64,000 bases of DNA from assembly GCA_963556195.1 (NCBI GenBank), contig OY744517.1, positions 86,939,714 to 87,003,713 on the forward strand, in the 5' to 3' direction. Origin of the DNA: Sepiola atlantica (Eukaryota; Mollusca; Cephalopoda; Sepiida; Sepiolidae). The notes beneath the pieces were generated by a model. It had not been told where the DNA came from, did not search any database, and was given only the letters and a program-made list of their open reading frames with translations. The position numbers were made by a program, and so were the translations under genes. Positions 25,366-36,850 of this stretch are shown piece after piece (position 1 is the stretch's first letter; every line of letters starts with the position of its first letter).

Positions 25366-26618
25366 CGAGGGGCGTTCAATAAGTAATGCCTCTGACCCAT
25401 TTCCCATAGCAGTAGATTAATGAAACTTGGCACAGTTATCAGTTTTTCTCTACATAAGAACCACCCAGAGTTATGCATTTCTCCCATCGTTTGATGCAGC
25501 TCTGGACACCGTTTTTGTAGAACACCCCAGGTTGGTCCTCCAACAACGTCGTAACTTCAGAAATCAAGGCTGCATCATCTGGGAAACGCTTTCCTTTCAA
25601 AAACAACTGGTAAGAGATGAAAGTCAGACGGTGCAAGGTCATGAAAGTAAGGGGGATGGGGGAGGATTTCATAGCCACATGCCCATGCTTTTGATCTGGC
25701 GACATGCGAGTTGTGGACCGGAGCGTTGTCCTGCAGGAGGAGGATACCTTTGCTGATCTTGCCCCGCCTCTTGATTTTGATAGTTTCTCTTAATTTCATC
25801 AAAAGTGAAGCGTAATAGGCTCCTGTAATTGTGGTACCCTTTGCCAGGAAATCTGTCATCAATACTCCATCCTGGTCCCAGAAGACTGTGAGCATGACCT
25901 TGCCAGCGGAGGGCTGCACCCTTGCCTTCTTTGGAGGTGGTGAGTCCAAGTGCTTCCACTGCATTGACTGGTCTTTGATCTCTGGATAATAGTGATGGAC
26001 CCAAGTTTCATCCTGTGTAATCAGTCTTTCGAAAACTTTGACTCATCTTCTTGACACATCTCCAAATTTATCCTCGAGCACTCGACACGTTCTTGCTTTT
26101 GGAAAGGTGTAAGCAACCTGGGAATCCATCTGTCAGACACCTTATGCATATGCAAATGGTCATGAATGATAGTTTCCACAGAACCTGTACTAATCTTGAC
26201 CACTTGGGCTATTTGGCGAATAGTAATGCGTCGATCTTCCAAAATGGCAGATGCCTCATCAATAGCAGAAGAGAGACGACCAGGTCTGAGAGCTGTTTCC
26301 ACAGACTTCCGGCCATGTTCGAATTCACGATGCCAGCGTTTTACAAGGTCATATGATGGGGCATCATCACCATAAGTTTCTTTCATTTCATCAAAAGTCT
26401 CCTTTTGTGTGCGTCCTTTCAAATACAAAAACCGGATCACTGTGCGACACTCAACTGGCTCCATTTCACACCTGACTCAGTTCAAACACCTGTAATTCAG
26501 AAACCACAATTAGTTCAGAGCTGTTCTTTGCAACATAACCCATACAGATATAAATCATTACACATGCAAAATTTCATCTAGATCAGACAACTTAAAGTTA
26601 CTTATGTAACGCCCCTCG
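25366..26618 (-). mobile_element. mariner (Tc1/mariner) transposon, 1253 bp
   Basis: Terminal inverted repeats start 'CGAGGGGCGTTCAATAAGTA' on the left and, read inward, 'CGAGGGGCGTTACATAAGTA' on the right. They are flanked by the TA duplications typical of the superfamily (25,364-25,365 and 26,619-26,620). The length of about 1.25 kb is normal for mariner. It holds one transposase gene on the minus strand, broken by two frameshifts. It lies 135 bp from the start of the 59-bp satellite. Confidence 0.95.
25439..26464 (-). pseudogene. mariner transposase, D,D34D type, two frameshifts
   Basis: It begins at ATG 26,464 ('MEPVECRTVIRFLYLKGRT'), the N-terminal helix-turn-helix DNA-binding region, with 'SYDLVKRWHREFEHGR' following. 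The DDE/D domain has 'TQDETW' (first D, near 25,990-26,010) and 'LLQDNAPVH' (second D). The third D is in 'HDLAPSDFH', exactly 34 residues after the second, the D,D34D spacing that defines mariner. The first frame ends after 'ESKFSKD' near 26,020 through loss of one T from a T-run. The second shift lies near 25,590, after 'SDFHL'. The C-terminus continues 'LKGKRFPDDAALISEV' to a stop near 25,439. Full length would be about 340 residues, normal for the family. The few lesions suggest fairly recent activity. No protein can be made without recoding. Confidence 0.93.
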
Positions 26619-26752
26619 TATACTGTAAACAATTAGTTGAAGACAAACTACTATGAGCGAAGTGAAGTCTCATATCTTTTTGTCTACTAATCTATAAGTC
26701 AACATAATAGATGCAGCAAGATTCTAACGCCGTTTGCTGACTCCATTAACCG

Positions 26753-29700
26753 CTTTGGTAATCATTACACCATTTGTAATCCTGTTGTAAATATTATGTG
26801 AGGATATCATTCTTTGGTAATCATTACACCATTTGTAATCCTGTTGTAAATATTATGTGAGGATATCATTCTTTGGTAATCATTACACCATTTGTAATCC
26901 TGTTGTAAATATTATGTGAGGATATCATTCTTTGGTAATCATTACACCATTTGTAATCCTGTTGTAAATATTATGTGAGGATATCATTCTTTGGTAATCA
27001 TTACACCATTTGTAATCCTGTTGTAAATATTATGTGAGGATATCATTCTTTGGTAATCATTACACCATTTGTAATCCTGTTGTAAATATTATGTGAGGAT
27101 ATCATTCTTTGGTAATCATTACACCATTTGTAATCCTGTTGTAAATATTATGTGAGGATATCATTCTTTGGTAATCATTACACAATTTGTAATCCTGTTG
27201 TAAATATTATGTGAGGATATCATTCTTTGGTAATCATTACACCATTTGTAATCCTGTTGTAAATATTATGTGAGGATATCATTCTTTGGTAATCATTACA
27301 CCATTTGTAATCCTGTTGTAAATATTATGTGAGGATATCATTCTTTGGTAATCATTACACCATTTGTAATCCTGTTGTAAATATTATGTGAGGATATCAT
27401 TCTTTGGTAATCATTACACCATTTGTAATCCTGTTGTAAATATTATGTGAGGATATCATTCTTTGGTAATCATTACACCATTTGTAATCCTGTTGTAAAT
27501 ATTATGTGAGGATATCATTCTTTGGTAATCATTACACCATTTGTAATCCTGTTGTAAATATTATGTGAGGATATCATTCTTTGGTAATCATTACACCATT
27601 TGTAATCCTGTTGTAAATATTATGTGAGGATATCATTCTTTGGTAATCATTACACCATTTGTAATCCTGTTGTAAATATTATGTGAGGATATCATTCTTT
27701 GGTAATCATTACACCATTTGTAATCCTGTTGTAAATATTATGTGAGGATATCATTCTTTGGTAATCATTACACCATTTGTAATCCTGTTGTAAATATTAT
27801 GTGAGGATATCATTCTTTGGTAATCATTACACCATTTGTAATCCTGTTGTAAATATTATGTGAGGATATCATTCTTTGGTAATCATTACACCATTTGTAA
27901 TCCTGTTGTAAATATTATGTGAGGATATCATTCTTTGGTAATCATTACACCATTTGTAATCCTGTTGTAAATATTATGTGAGGATATCATTCTTTGGTAA
28001 TCATTACACCATTTGTAATCCTGTTGTAAATATTATGTGAGGATATCATTCTTTGGTAATCATTACACCATTTGTAATCCTGTTGTAAATATTATGTGAG
28101 GATATCATTCTTTGGTAATCATTACACCATTTGTAATCCTGTTGTAAATATTATGTGAGGATATCATTCTTTGGTAATCATTACACCATTTGTAATCCTG
28201 TTGTAAATATTATGTGAGGATATCATTCTTTGGTAATCATTACACCATTTGTAATCCTGTTGTAAATATTATGTGAGGATATCATTCTTTGGTAATCATT
28301 ACACCATTTGTAATCCTGTTGTAAATATTATGTGAGGATATCATTCTTTGGTAATCATTACACCATTTGTAATCTTGTTGTAAATATTATGTGAGGATAT
28401 CATTATTTGGTAATCATTACACCATTTGTAATCCTGTTGTAAATATTATGTGAGGATATCATTCTTTGGTAATCATTACACCATTTGTAATCCTGTTGTA
28501 AATATTATGTGAGGATATCATTCTTTGGTAATCATTACACCATTTGTAATCCTGTTGTAAATATTATGTGAGGATATCATTCTTTGGTAATCCTTACACC
28601 ATTTGTAATCCTGTTGTAAATATTATGTGAGGATATCATTCTTTGGTAATCCTTACACCATTTGTAATCCTGTTGTAAATATTATGTGAGGATATCATTC
28701 TTTGGTAATCATTACACCATTTGTACTCCTGTTGTAAATATTATGTGAGGATATCATTCTTTGGTAATAATTACACCATTTGTAATCCTGTTGTAAATAT
28801 TATGTGAGGATATCATTCTTTGGTAATCATTACACCATTTGTAATCCTGTTGTAAATATTATGTGAGGATATCATTCTTTGGTAATCATTACACCATTTG
28901 TAATCCTGTTGTAAATATTATGTGAGGATATCATTCTTTGGTAATCATTACACCATTTGTAATCCTGTTGTAAATATTATGTGAGGATATCATTCTTTGG
29001 TAATCATTACACCATTTGTAATCCTGTTGTAAATATTATGTGAGGATATCATTCTTTGGTAATCATTACACCATTTGTAATCCTGTTGTAAATATTATGT
29101 GAGGATATCATTCTTTGGTAATCATTACACCATTTGTAATCCTGTTGTAAATATTATGTGAGGATATCATTCTTTGGTAATCATTACACCATTTGTAATC
29201 CTGTTGTAAATATTATGTGAGGATATCATTCTTTGGTAATCATTACACCATTTGTAATCCTGTTGTAAATATTATGTGAGGATATCATTCTTTGGTAATC
29301 ATTACACCATTTGTAATCCTGTTGTAAATATTATGTGAGGATATCATTCTTTGGTAATCATTACACCATTTGTAATCCTGTTGTAAATATTATGTGAGGA
29401 TATCATTCTTTGGTAATCATTACACCATTTGTAATCCTGTTGTAAATATTATGTGTGGATATCATTCTTTGGTAATCATTACACCATTTGTAATCCTGTT
29501 GTAAATATTATGTGAGGATATCATTCTTTGGTAATCATTACACCATTTGTAATCCTGTTGTAAATATTATGTGAGGATATCATTCTTTGGTAATCATTAC
29601 ACCATTTGTAATCCTGTTGTAAATATTATGTGAGGATATCATTCTTTGGTAATCATTACACCATTTGTAATCCTGTTGTAAATATTATGTGTGGATATCA

Positions 29701-29938
29701 TTCTTTGGTAATCATTACACCATTTGTAATCCTGTTGTAAATATTATGTGAGGATATCATTCTTTGGTAATCATTACACCATTTGTAATCCTGTTGTAAA
29801 TATTATGTGAGGATATCATTCTTTGGTAATCATTACACCATTTGTAATCCTGTTGTAAATATTATGTGAGGATATCATTCTTTGGTAATCATTACACTAT
29901 TTGTAATCCTGTTGTAAATATTATCTGAGGATATAATT
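26753..29938. repeat. 59-bp satellite, 54 units
   Basis: The unit starts 'CTTTGGTAATCATTACACCA' and ends 'GTGAGGATATCATT'. The distance 26,753-29,938 equals 54 x 59 bp. Nearly all units are identical; I counted about a dozen substitutions. The last unit is the most changed (CACTAT, ATCTGAGG, ATAATT), as expected at an array edge. Each unit holds the palindromes TAATCATTA-like (TAAT.C.ATTA) and GATATC, and the inverted pair TTACA...TGTAA. No unit is in a meaningful frame. Confidence 0.97.
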
Positions 29939-29939
29939 C

Positions 29940-30314
29940 TTTTAGATCATTTAGTGTGACGTGATCGACATTTGTTTACAAACTGATAAAGAAAATGTTG
30001 GACAGATAACAACAAACAAATCCTGCATTCCTTATCTCATGGGAATTTTGGAATTCAAATGCATAAACTTCTAAGATGGATGTGGCTCAGCCATTATTTG
30101 CATATTTCATTCTATCGAATGCAAAACCTTTTAAGAATTCTGTGCAAAGCCAGATAGAATCAGTATAAGTGAATACATCATGGAGAAATACATTTTGCAA
30201 AATGTATGGAACTTTTACAAATGAGCAGTGAAATATGATGATTTATAAATAAATTTTAAAAATTAGTGACTTATATTAAAATGAAAAGATCAACAATTGT
30301 TGTTGACTATTTTT
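29940..30314. other. No recognised feature
   Basis: AT-rich sequence between the satellite and the hAT element. Confidence 0.5.
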
Positions 30315-30322
30315 CAGTAGAG

Positions 30323-30937
30323 CAGGGGCGGGCAACCTCCGGCCCGCGGCCATATCCGGCCCGCGAAGGCTTAGCGTCCGGCCCGCCACCCTGCTATTCT
30401 TTATTATTGCAATCCGGCCCGCGGACCTCCCAGTAAAACTCATATCATTTTGTGACATAGACGTAAAAGTAGGTGTCAATTAAGATTTACAGTGGGATGA
30501 AAATGTATAAATATCAGCGAGCGACGATGCATGTATATTTCATTTTTCTTTAACTATTAATTTCAAATCCTTGGCCTGAGATAAAAATAGAAAAAGAGAA
30601 AAAGAGAGGCAAAGATGAAACGAGAGACGAGGAAAGGGCATGAAACAGAGAACTTATGTGAGGTGTGTCAAAACGAATGCTGGATCAACTTGCTACTTCG
30701 CCCGTCATTATTTTTTATGATTCCAAAATGACTCTTCATCGGCGCCTTTTATAACATCACATACAGTAGTCTCTTGAGAAAAAATATCAGATTTGTAGAG
30801 TGTTCAATGCAATTTTTCTACAATTTATTCATGTAAAAAAAATATAGTAATTCTGAGATTTCGTTTTTCCCTCCGCCCCGCGATCTCCTTCCAAAAGTCT
30901 CATCTGGCCCTCACTCTAAAAAGGTTGCCCGCCCCTG
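30323..30937. mobile_element. hAT-type non-autonomous element, 615 bp
   Basis: Termini are 'CAGGGGCGGGCAACC' and 'GGTTGCCCGCCCCTG', a perfect 15-bp inverted repeat of the CAGGGG type seen in hAT elements. The 8-bp duplication CAGTAGAG flanks it perfectly (30,315-30,322 and 30,938-30,945). Near the left end it carries repeated 'CCGGCCCGC' blocks, making the terminus very GC-rich against an AT-rich background. It has no transposase frame, so it depended on a partner elsewhere. Confidence 0.93.
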
Positions 30938-31089
30938 CAGTAGAGGCTACAAAACTGATTTGAATAAATTCGTAAAACAAGCACTATCACCAAAATTACA
31001 TTCATAACGAAAAGAATTGTTGTGTTTATTTGTTTACATTTTGTCAGAGAGATAACAACATAAGGGTATCGTAAACCAACAGTTCATGA

Positions 31090-32265
31090 AATAAATACAC
31101 ACGAACATAAGGTTAGGAAACAGACTATATCTCTTTTTATTCTCTCTCTCTCTCTTTCTTTCTCTCCCTCTCTTTCTTTCCCCCTCTCTCTCTCTCTCTC
31201 TCTGTCTCACATAACATTATAACAAATACAATGCATACTATTTAGAATTCTTTTCGGACTTACTTCATTATCGTTGTGAGAGGTGCTATTCGTTATGGGA
31301 TGATTCCAATATTTTTCCTGATTCCGATACAATTACCGATTCTGTTCTAATTTCCCGATTCCAATACAATTACTGATTCCGATTCTAAAGTCGCCTAAAA
31401 AAAGTACACTTTTATTTTTTGTGGGATAGGGTGGTTATTTAGCGGAGAATCCTCATCTACTTTTAAATGTAGATATAGGTTTCTTTTTAATTTGACAAAC
31501 TTCTTAATTTTTTTCTTTTATGTATTCTATCCAAGATTTTGATAAACTCATTGTGATATTTTCATCTATATCTTTCACTTGTACCATTGGGTCTTATTTA
31601 CACACTCGTGCCATTTTTACTTGTTCCATTTATAGTTGTGCCATTTTTGCCAGGGCCATTTTTACCTAAATTCGTTATTATGATGTTTAGATTTCAGTTT
31701 TACTGGTGGTTTAAAATTAAATATTTATCCTTTTATCATTAGTACCAGAAATAGAAAATTAAGTTTAAAAAAAAAAAGATTAAAAACAAAATTAAAATAA
31801 TCGTTTTTAGAATAGGAAATCGGAAATAATATTTTACCGATTCCGATATCCCCAAAAAGTTCCGATTTTTTCGATTCCCGATTCTGATTAATCGTCTTAA
31901 CACTGGGGGTTATCACGCATCAACATATCACCCTTTTGAAATGTTACTTTCTCAAAAAGTCATACTTTGACCTTTTGGATTAATGTTCAAAGTTAAACTG
32001 GTTGCCTTTTATGCGTTCCTGTTCTGATAATACTTGAGGTTTTGGAACATAAAATAAATTTCCTTCATCGTCTCTTCCCTACGATGACTTGGTTCAAATT
32101 TATATCTCACTCTCAACAGTTAATAGAAATAAATACCCTCAAACACAAGGTTACAAAATAAAGTATATATCTTTTTAGTCTCACTCTCATATTACATAAT
32201 AACAAATACAATACATATTATTTATAGTCCTTTTCGGACTTTCTTCATTCTTGTTGTATATGTTT
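31090..32265. repeat. Diverged direct repeats (31,090-31,276; 32,125-32,262) around about 850 bp
   Basis: Both copies carry 'AAGGTTA..AA', 'ATATCTTTTTA', 'AATAACAAATACAAT' and 'CTTTTCGGACTT', though the left copy has an inserted CT-rich tract (31,140-31,204). The interior 31,290-31,900 is full of 'CGATTCC' and 'GATTCCGAT' motifs on both strands. It could be an element with long direct terminal repeats or a segmental duplication. Confidence 0.5.
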
Positions 32266-32499
32266 ATATTCTAAGCAACACGGTGAGTAACATGGACACA
32301 TTATTCTGTTTGTAAATGCTAACATGTGGATAGATGACTTCTAGCCTTGTTTACATTTGACTGTCCAACCTTTCTTTGAAAAAATCATTTTTTCTATTAG
32401 CCTAATAAACATTTTTATCATTTTGCTTCTGTTAGATCTACTGAAAGTGTGATATCTAACATGGACACATTATTCTTTTTGTAAATGCCAACATGTAGG

Positions 32500-32880
32500 G
32501 TGCATATATATAAAGTAAGCTATGTGTATATGTTTATATATTTCTATTCATTGGATTAACTAATAAACCGATCATTATGAATTTTGTAACATAGCTTCTA
32601 GGCATAAGATTGAATAATATGGGCCATATTTGTTTCATTTAGTTTTAGGTAAAAGGGGCAAAGAGGGGGTGGAAGCCCTTTGTGAAAATTCAGATATCTT
32701 TGATTTTTGTAAAAATTTAACAATAGGTATTAGTCATCAATTAATAGATATTACTCCAATTTCAGTTTCTTTGGAGTATTTTAAATGGTATAAGGGGGCA
32801 CACTATTGATGCAACCATCGATTTCAAAAATAAAATAGTTCAGATTTTAAATTGTCTGGGCTAAAAATATATGACTAAAA
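32500..32880. repeat. Interspersed repeat, pair with 36,545-36,850
   Basis: Both copies share 'GTGTATATGTTTATATATTT', 'CGATCATTATGAATTTTG', 'TTTAGTTTTA' and 'AACAATAGGTATTAG'. A reverse fragment lies near 53,680-53,760. The class is unknown. Confidence 0.6.
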
Positions 32881-33371
32881 GTTATGTATGTGAATATGCT
32901 TAGTTATGGTAGTGTGTGAGTGGGGTTACGTGTGTGCGTGCTCATAGGATGTGTACATATGTAGGTTTGCCTCTGTATGTGTGTGAGTAAAGTTGTCTAT
33001 CTGTATGATACTACCAAGTCGTAAGTGTCACAATTTTGACACGGCCGTTATTATCTGATTAACTTAAAGATCCCTCCCCTTCGATCACCATAGTTAAATA
33101 TAAGTTTTAAATTCTCCCTCTCTCTAAAAAGATGTATCAAATTGGTTGCTACTACCACTCTCTCTGGTTGTGTTTAAATTGTCGTAATTCAATTTTCTTT
33201 CAGTCTCAAAAATGTAATTGTCTGAGTGATGCTTGAAAAACCTGCAGCGTTGAAATAAATTATTGCATCGACGATTATGTAATTTCGTGTTATATTTTAT
33301 GTTATTCTTGCTCTGTTTACCACATTGAGCTCTCATACCCGGATTTCCTCCTGGAATTATTCTATTATAAC

Positions 33372-33376
<5 letters not shown>
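32881..33376. other. No recognised feature
   Basis: Purine/pyrimidine simple runs such as GTGTGTGAG near 32,910-32,990; nothing coding. Confidence 0.5.

Positions 33377-33427
<51 letters not shown>
33377..33427. repeat. (TA)n microsatellite
   Basis: Pure TA run followed by a short CACACA run. From 33,430 to 33,830 I see no feature. Confidence 0.95.
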
Positions 33428-33433
<6 letters not shown>

Positions 33434-33832
33434 CAACACAAATGATACTTTACTTTATAGATAGATATATGAACCATATGCTATATTTGTTCTTGATATT
33501 TCTTGTCGCCTTTTCTGGTGTTCTCAATTTGAGAGAAGGCAATCCGTGTACAAGATCCTTCCCATCAAAAGTGTCACATCCTGTCTGCGTAAGACGAGTT
33601 GCTAAATAAGAAAAACATAAATCCTCTCTTGAAATTAACATTTAAATAAGAATTTACAAAAAACAAATAGAAAAGAGAAATATTCTCAAAGAAATTCACT
33701 TTAAATTATAATGTTCATTATTTCCATTATAGCAACACATAACAACGGCAGTTCTATCCGATAAGACACCAACAAAGCAGCTGGTCCTATTAATATTGCT
33801 CATACTGGCTACTCCAAATTTCTTGTCCTGTT

Positions 33833-34200
33833 GGCCAAGATCAAAGTGTAGTATCTGTTCTGATGGATACTGCACCCCATAGAGTGGTATCATCTTGGCC
33901 TTCAGGGCTTGATTCCGCCGGTCTGTGGGTTGGTCCTGTGCAGTTCTAGGAGGTCCACCCTCCCAGGCTTCGTCCCCCCCCCTCTTTGGGGAGGAGTAAG
34001 TTTATTGCTTACTACCTGAGGCGCTCCTACCAGCGAATGCCGACGGGGCTGCCCAGGCAATTTTTAATGGCCTAAGTGCTCACTTTCACGGGTGCTGGCC
34101 TTTCAAACCCCACTTTCCCGACTCGATCTTGGGTTACATCTTACCTTGTGGGAGTAAGATAAAACTGGCCTTGTGTCGAACTCCTGGAGAGGAGTAAATT
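33833..34200 (+). mobile_element. U2-headed SINE, copy with longest U2 match
   Basis: The head reads 'TTGGCCAAGATCAAAGTGTA' then 'GTATCTGTTCTGATGG'. Against U2 snRNA (TTTTGGCTAAGATCAAGTGT...) only one substitution and one extra A separate them over about 30 nt. It extends further 5' into U2 than the other copies. The body and 3' part are as in the 11.9-kb copy, ending 'GGAGTAAATTAATA'. About 365 bp. Confidence 0.8.
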
Positions 34201-35170
34201 AATACTCCAAATATATAGAGTTGATGTAATGAACAAACAGAGCTAGACACCCTACAACAGAAAGAGATGTTGTCATACATGAAGTAATGCCCCTTGTGTA
34301 TGCAACATTGATAATCACATTGATACACAACCATCCATGGCCTAAAGTACATTTGATGATAATATAATCATCACTAATTTAATTTGTTGTAATGCATGGT
34401 TGAGAAATGCAATGCCCAGCTGGTGCTAATGGCAAACACTCCCTTCTCAACTCTCTACCTTTCACAAAATGGCTGACATTCTGAATTTACTCTTTATTAT
34501 GTCACTAATTTCCTTCCATTTATCACCCTCTATTTTTTGTTGTGTTTGTGTCTCTTACTTTATTGATTACTCACCCTATCCCCCTTTCCTTGTCGCCTTC
34601 TTAACCTCCGCCTACTTCTCCCACTTAACTCTCTTTACCCCTCTCTTCCACTGTCATCTACAAGCGATCTTTTGCAACTTCTGCAGACATTTTTTTTTAC
34701 TTTCACATATTCTTATGGCTCTATTTTCTGCTTCTCTATTCTTATTTATTTCTATTATACTCAGAAGAGTTTTCCTTTTTTTCCACCAAATAAGGATATG
34801 CCAGCTCACAGTCATTAACGACATGAAGATTGAATTAGCATCCCAAAATATAGGAGACAGTAAAAAGACAAAGTTCCAAATACAATTATTGGCTTTCTCA
34901 TTTTGCGCTTTACTAATTAAGAGAAATGCATATAACACGCGACTGAAGAGGCTACTAGGACGTAAGGTAAAATGCGTGAGTTATCTTGAAATTCTGAGTT
35001 CGATTTTGAGCAAAGGCAGCAAGATAATCTAACAAGTTAACTGAAACAATATTACAAAGCCTGAAAAATGGATTGTAAGCTGCGTACCCCTTGACCTCTA
35101 ATAAAGTGTTGAATGAAAAAATGTCTATTTTCAAGTTTTACAGATTAAACATGACTGACGAACAATTTTT
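34201..35170 (+). other. Unassigned stretch with a 187-codon open frame (34,469-35,032)
   Basis: The frame starts 'MADILNLLFIMSLISFHLSP'. Its first 110 codons are hydrophobic because the DNA is a CT-rich tract. The last 75 codons ('QLTVINDMKIELASQNIGDS', 'KKTKFQIQLLAF') look more like ordinary protein and end near a possible donor 'AAGGTAAAA' at about 34,966. No domain was recognised. It may be chance or may contain an exon. Confidence 0.25.
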
Positions 35171-35171
35171 T

Positions 35172-35570
35172 ACCACACTCCGTTTTAGTCGCGAAACCTT
35201 GGTATTATGAGACAATATGAACTTCTGTAAAAGCATAAATAAATAAATATTACACTCTTATAAAATAATCGAGCACTCTGTTGGATTCATTTTCACTCAA
35301 CAGAACTAATATAGATATATAGAATATAGAAAGAAAAAATTCACATTCACATTGCAACTGTCAGCATTTATAATTTATTTAGACTTTCTAGTCTCCTCAG
35401 AATGTTAACGGGACATTTACATATGTAACTGTCTCATTAGGAGACAAGGAAGTCGAAACAAATCATAAATGCTGACAGTTGCAATTTGTATGTGAATTTT
35501 TTCTTTCTATATTCTATTCTTGCTCTGTTTTCTACATTGAGCTCTCTTATTTGGATTTCTTACCAAAATT
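35172..35570. repeat. Foldback repeat, arms 78 bp (35,321-35,398 / 35,440-35,517)
   Basis: The arms share 'AGAATATAGAAAGAAAAAAT' and 'AACTGTCAGCATTTATAA' in inverted orientation around a loop of about 40 bp. The left flank (35,180-35,310) resembles 3340-3440 ('CGAAACC', 'CTTCTGTA', 'ATAAATA', 'CTCTGTTGGATT'). Confidence 0.8.
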
Positions 35571-35581
35571 GTTCACTTTTA

Positions 35582-35582
<1 letters not shown>

Positions 35583-35662
<80 letters not shown>

Positions 35663-35663
35663 A
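35583..35663. repeat. (TA)n microsatellite
   Basis: TA run with occasional CATA interruptions, between two foldback repeats. Confidence 0.95.
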
Positions 35664-35929
35664 AGTTATGAAAATATATTTATGGCAATTAAGTTACACA
35701 AAGGTGTCCGCGTTTTATCCCCGTAGGGAATTGTCAGGCTAAAGACTTTAACCTGACTATTCGTTATAGGGATGAAACGTGGACGCCTCTGTGTAGCTTA
35801 ATAGCCATACATATATTTTCATAACTTACTAGCTAGCTCTACTCACGTATTGAGCACTCTTGAAGTAAATACTTAAAATCGATACATAATATATTATATT
35901 TCCTTATAATATTCTATGTGGATGCATGA

Positions 35930-35950
<21 letters not shown>
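35664..35950. repeat. Foldback repeat family, second copy
   Basis: The hairpin arms 35,670-35,745 and 35,758-35,830 share 'ATATTTATGGCAATTAAG' and 'GATGAAACG' with the 2.56-2.71 kb copy. The stem is less perfect here. It is followed by the family flank 'AAGTAAATACTTAAAA', 'GATACATAATATA' and 'ATGTGGATGCATGAAATAA'. Confidence 0.75.
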
Positions 35951-36002
<52 letters not shown>

Positions 36003-36014
<12 letters not shown>

Positions 36015-36533
36015 TATGAGTTAATCAACGTTTGTTTTTCTATGGCTTTTTCATAGATACTTTAATAAGACAAAATACATACTAAAATATACCTTAGTTT
36101 AAGATTGAGTTATGATTGAAAATAATTCTGTTTTGATTATTTGAATTAGTTTTAATTCGTAATTAACAAGTCATCCATCTCTAAATTAGCTATCTAGGTA
36201 TTTCTCTTGTCCCTCTCACTGTTGATTCAATCACTCTCTAATATCTCTTGATGTCTCTGAGAATATAGAGAAAGAATGACTTTCGCTTTCTAGCTAATTT
36301 ACATAGTGTGTACGTAGACACTAACGATGTATGTAAATTCGATAGCAAAATAATAGGTCGATTTACGTCTATATTATCAATAAGAATAATATAAAAGTAA
36401 CGAAACTTATTATTTTTAGCTATGCAAGAAGAATTTCTTACAATAAATGTCACAGTTTACGTAGTTTTGAAGTAAATCAAAATGGAACAAATTGTGGTAG
36501 TGATTATGACCCAACGGGTCATGGGTTTTCTAG
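36003..36533 (+). mobile_element. Helitron-like element, about 530 bp
   Basis: The 5' end lies in 'ATAATACTAAATATGAG', fused to an upstream (TA)n tract (35,935-36,005). The 3' end is the hairpin 'GACCCAACGGGTC' followed by 'ATGGGTTTTCTAG' and a host T. It shares most of its length with the element at about 50.86-51.48 kb ('TTAATCAACGTTTGTTT', 'CACTCTCTAATAT', 'TATGCAAGAAGAAT'). Confidence 0.65.
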
Positions 36534-36544
36534 TATATCTTTTT

Positions 36545-36850
36545 ATATAACGTTGGGTACGTGTATATGTTTATATATTTGTATGTACGATTCACTCATA
36601 AACTGAATAACTGATCATTATGAATTTTGGAACACAGCTGCTAGACGTAAGGAATTCCACTGTGGTCTATATATAGTTTAATTTAGTTTTATGTAAAGAG
36701 GGTAAAAATGGAGGGCTGCCCTTCGTGAAAATTCCAATATCTCCATTTTTTCTGAAATTTTAACAATAGGTATTAGACATTTATTAGTAAATATTCCACA
36801 AATTTCAGTTTCTTTAGAATATTTTAAAGGGTTTTTAAGGAAGCATAACA
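36545..36850. repeat. Interspersed repeat, pair with 32,500-32,880
   Basis: Same landmarks as the 32.5-kb copy. It starts 12 bp after the Helitron-like 3' end. Confidence 0.55.

Noticed and set aside
25427..26375. Plus-strand frames over the mariner element
   Set aside because: Antisense shadows of the transposase gene, which has recognisable catalytic motifs on the minus strand.
26753..29938. Regular array resembling a CRISPR
   Set aside because: The whole 59-bp unit repeats with no unique spacers, and the host is an animal genome.
30276..30479. 67-codon minus frame with Arg/Pro-rich sequence
   Set aside because: It lies over the GC-rich terminus of the hAT-type element and is explained by that composition.
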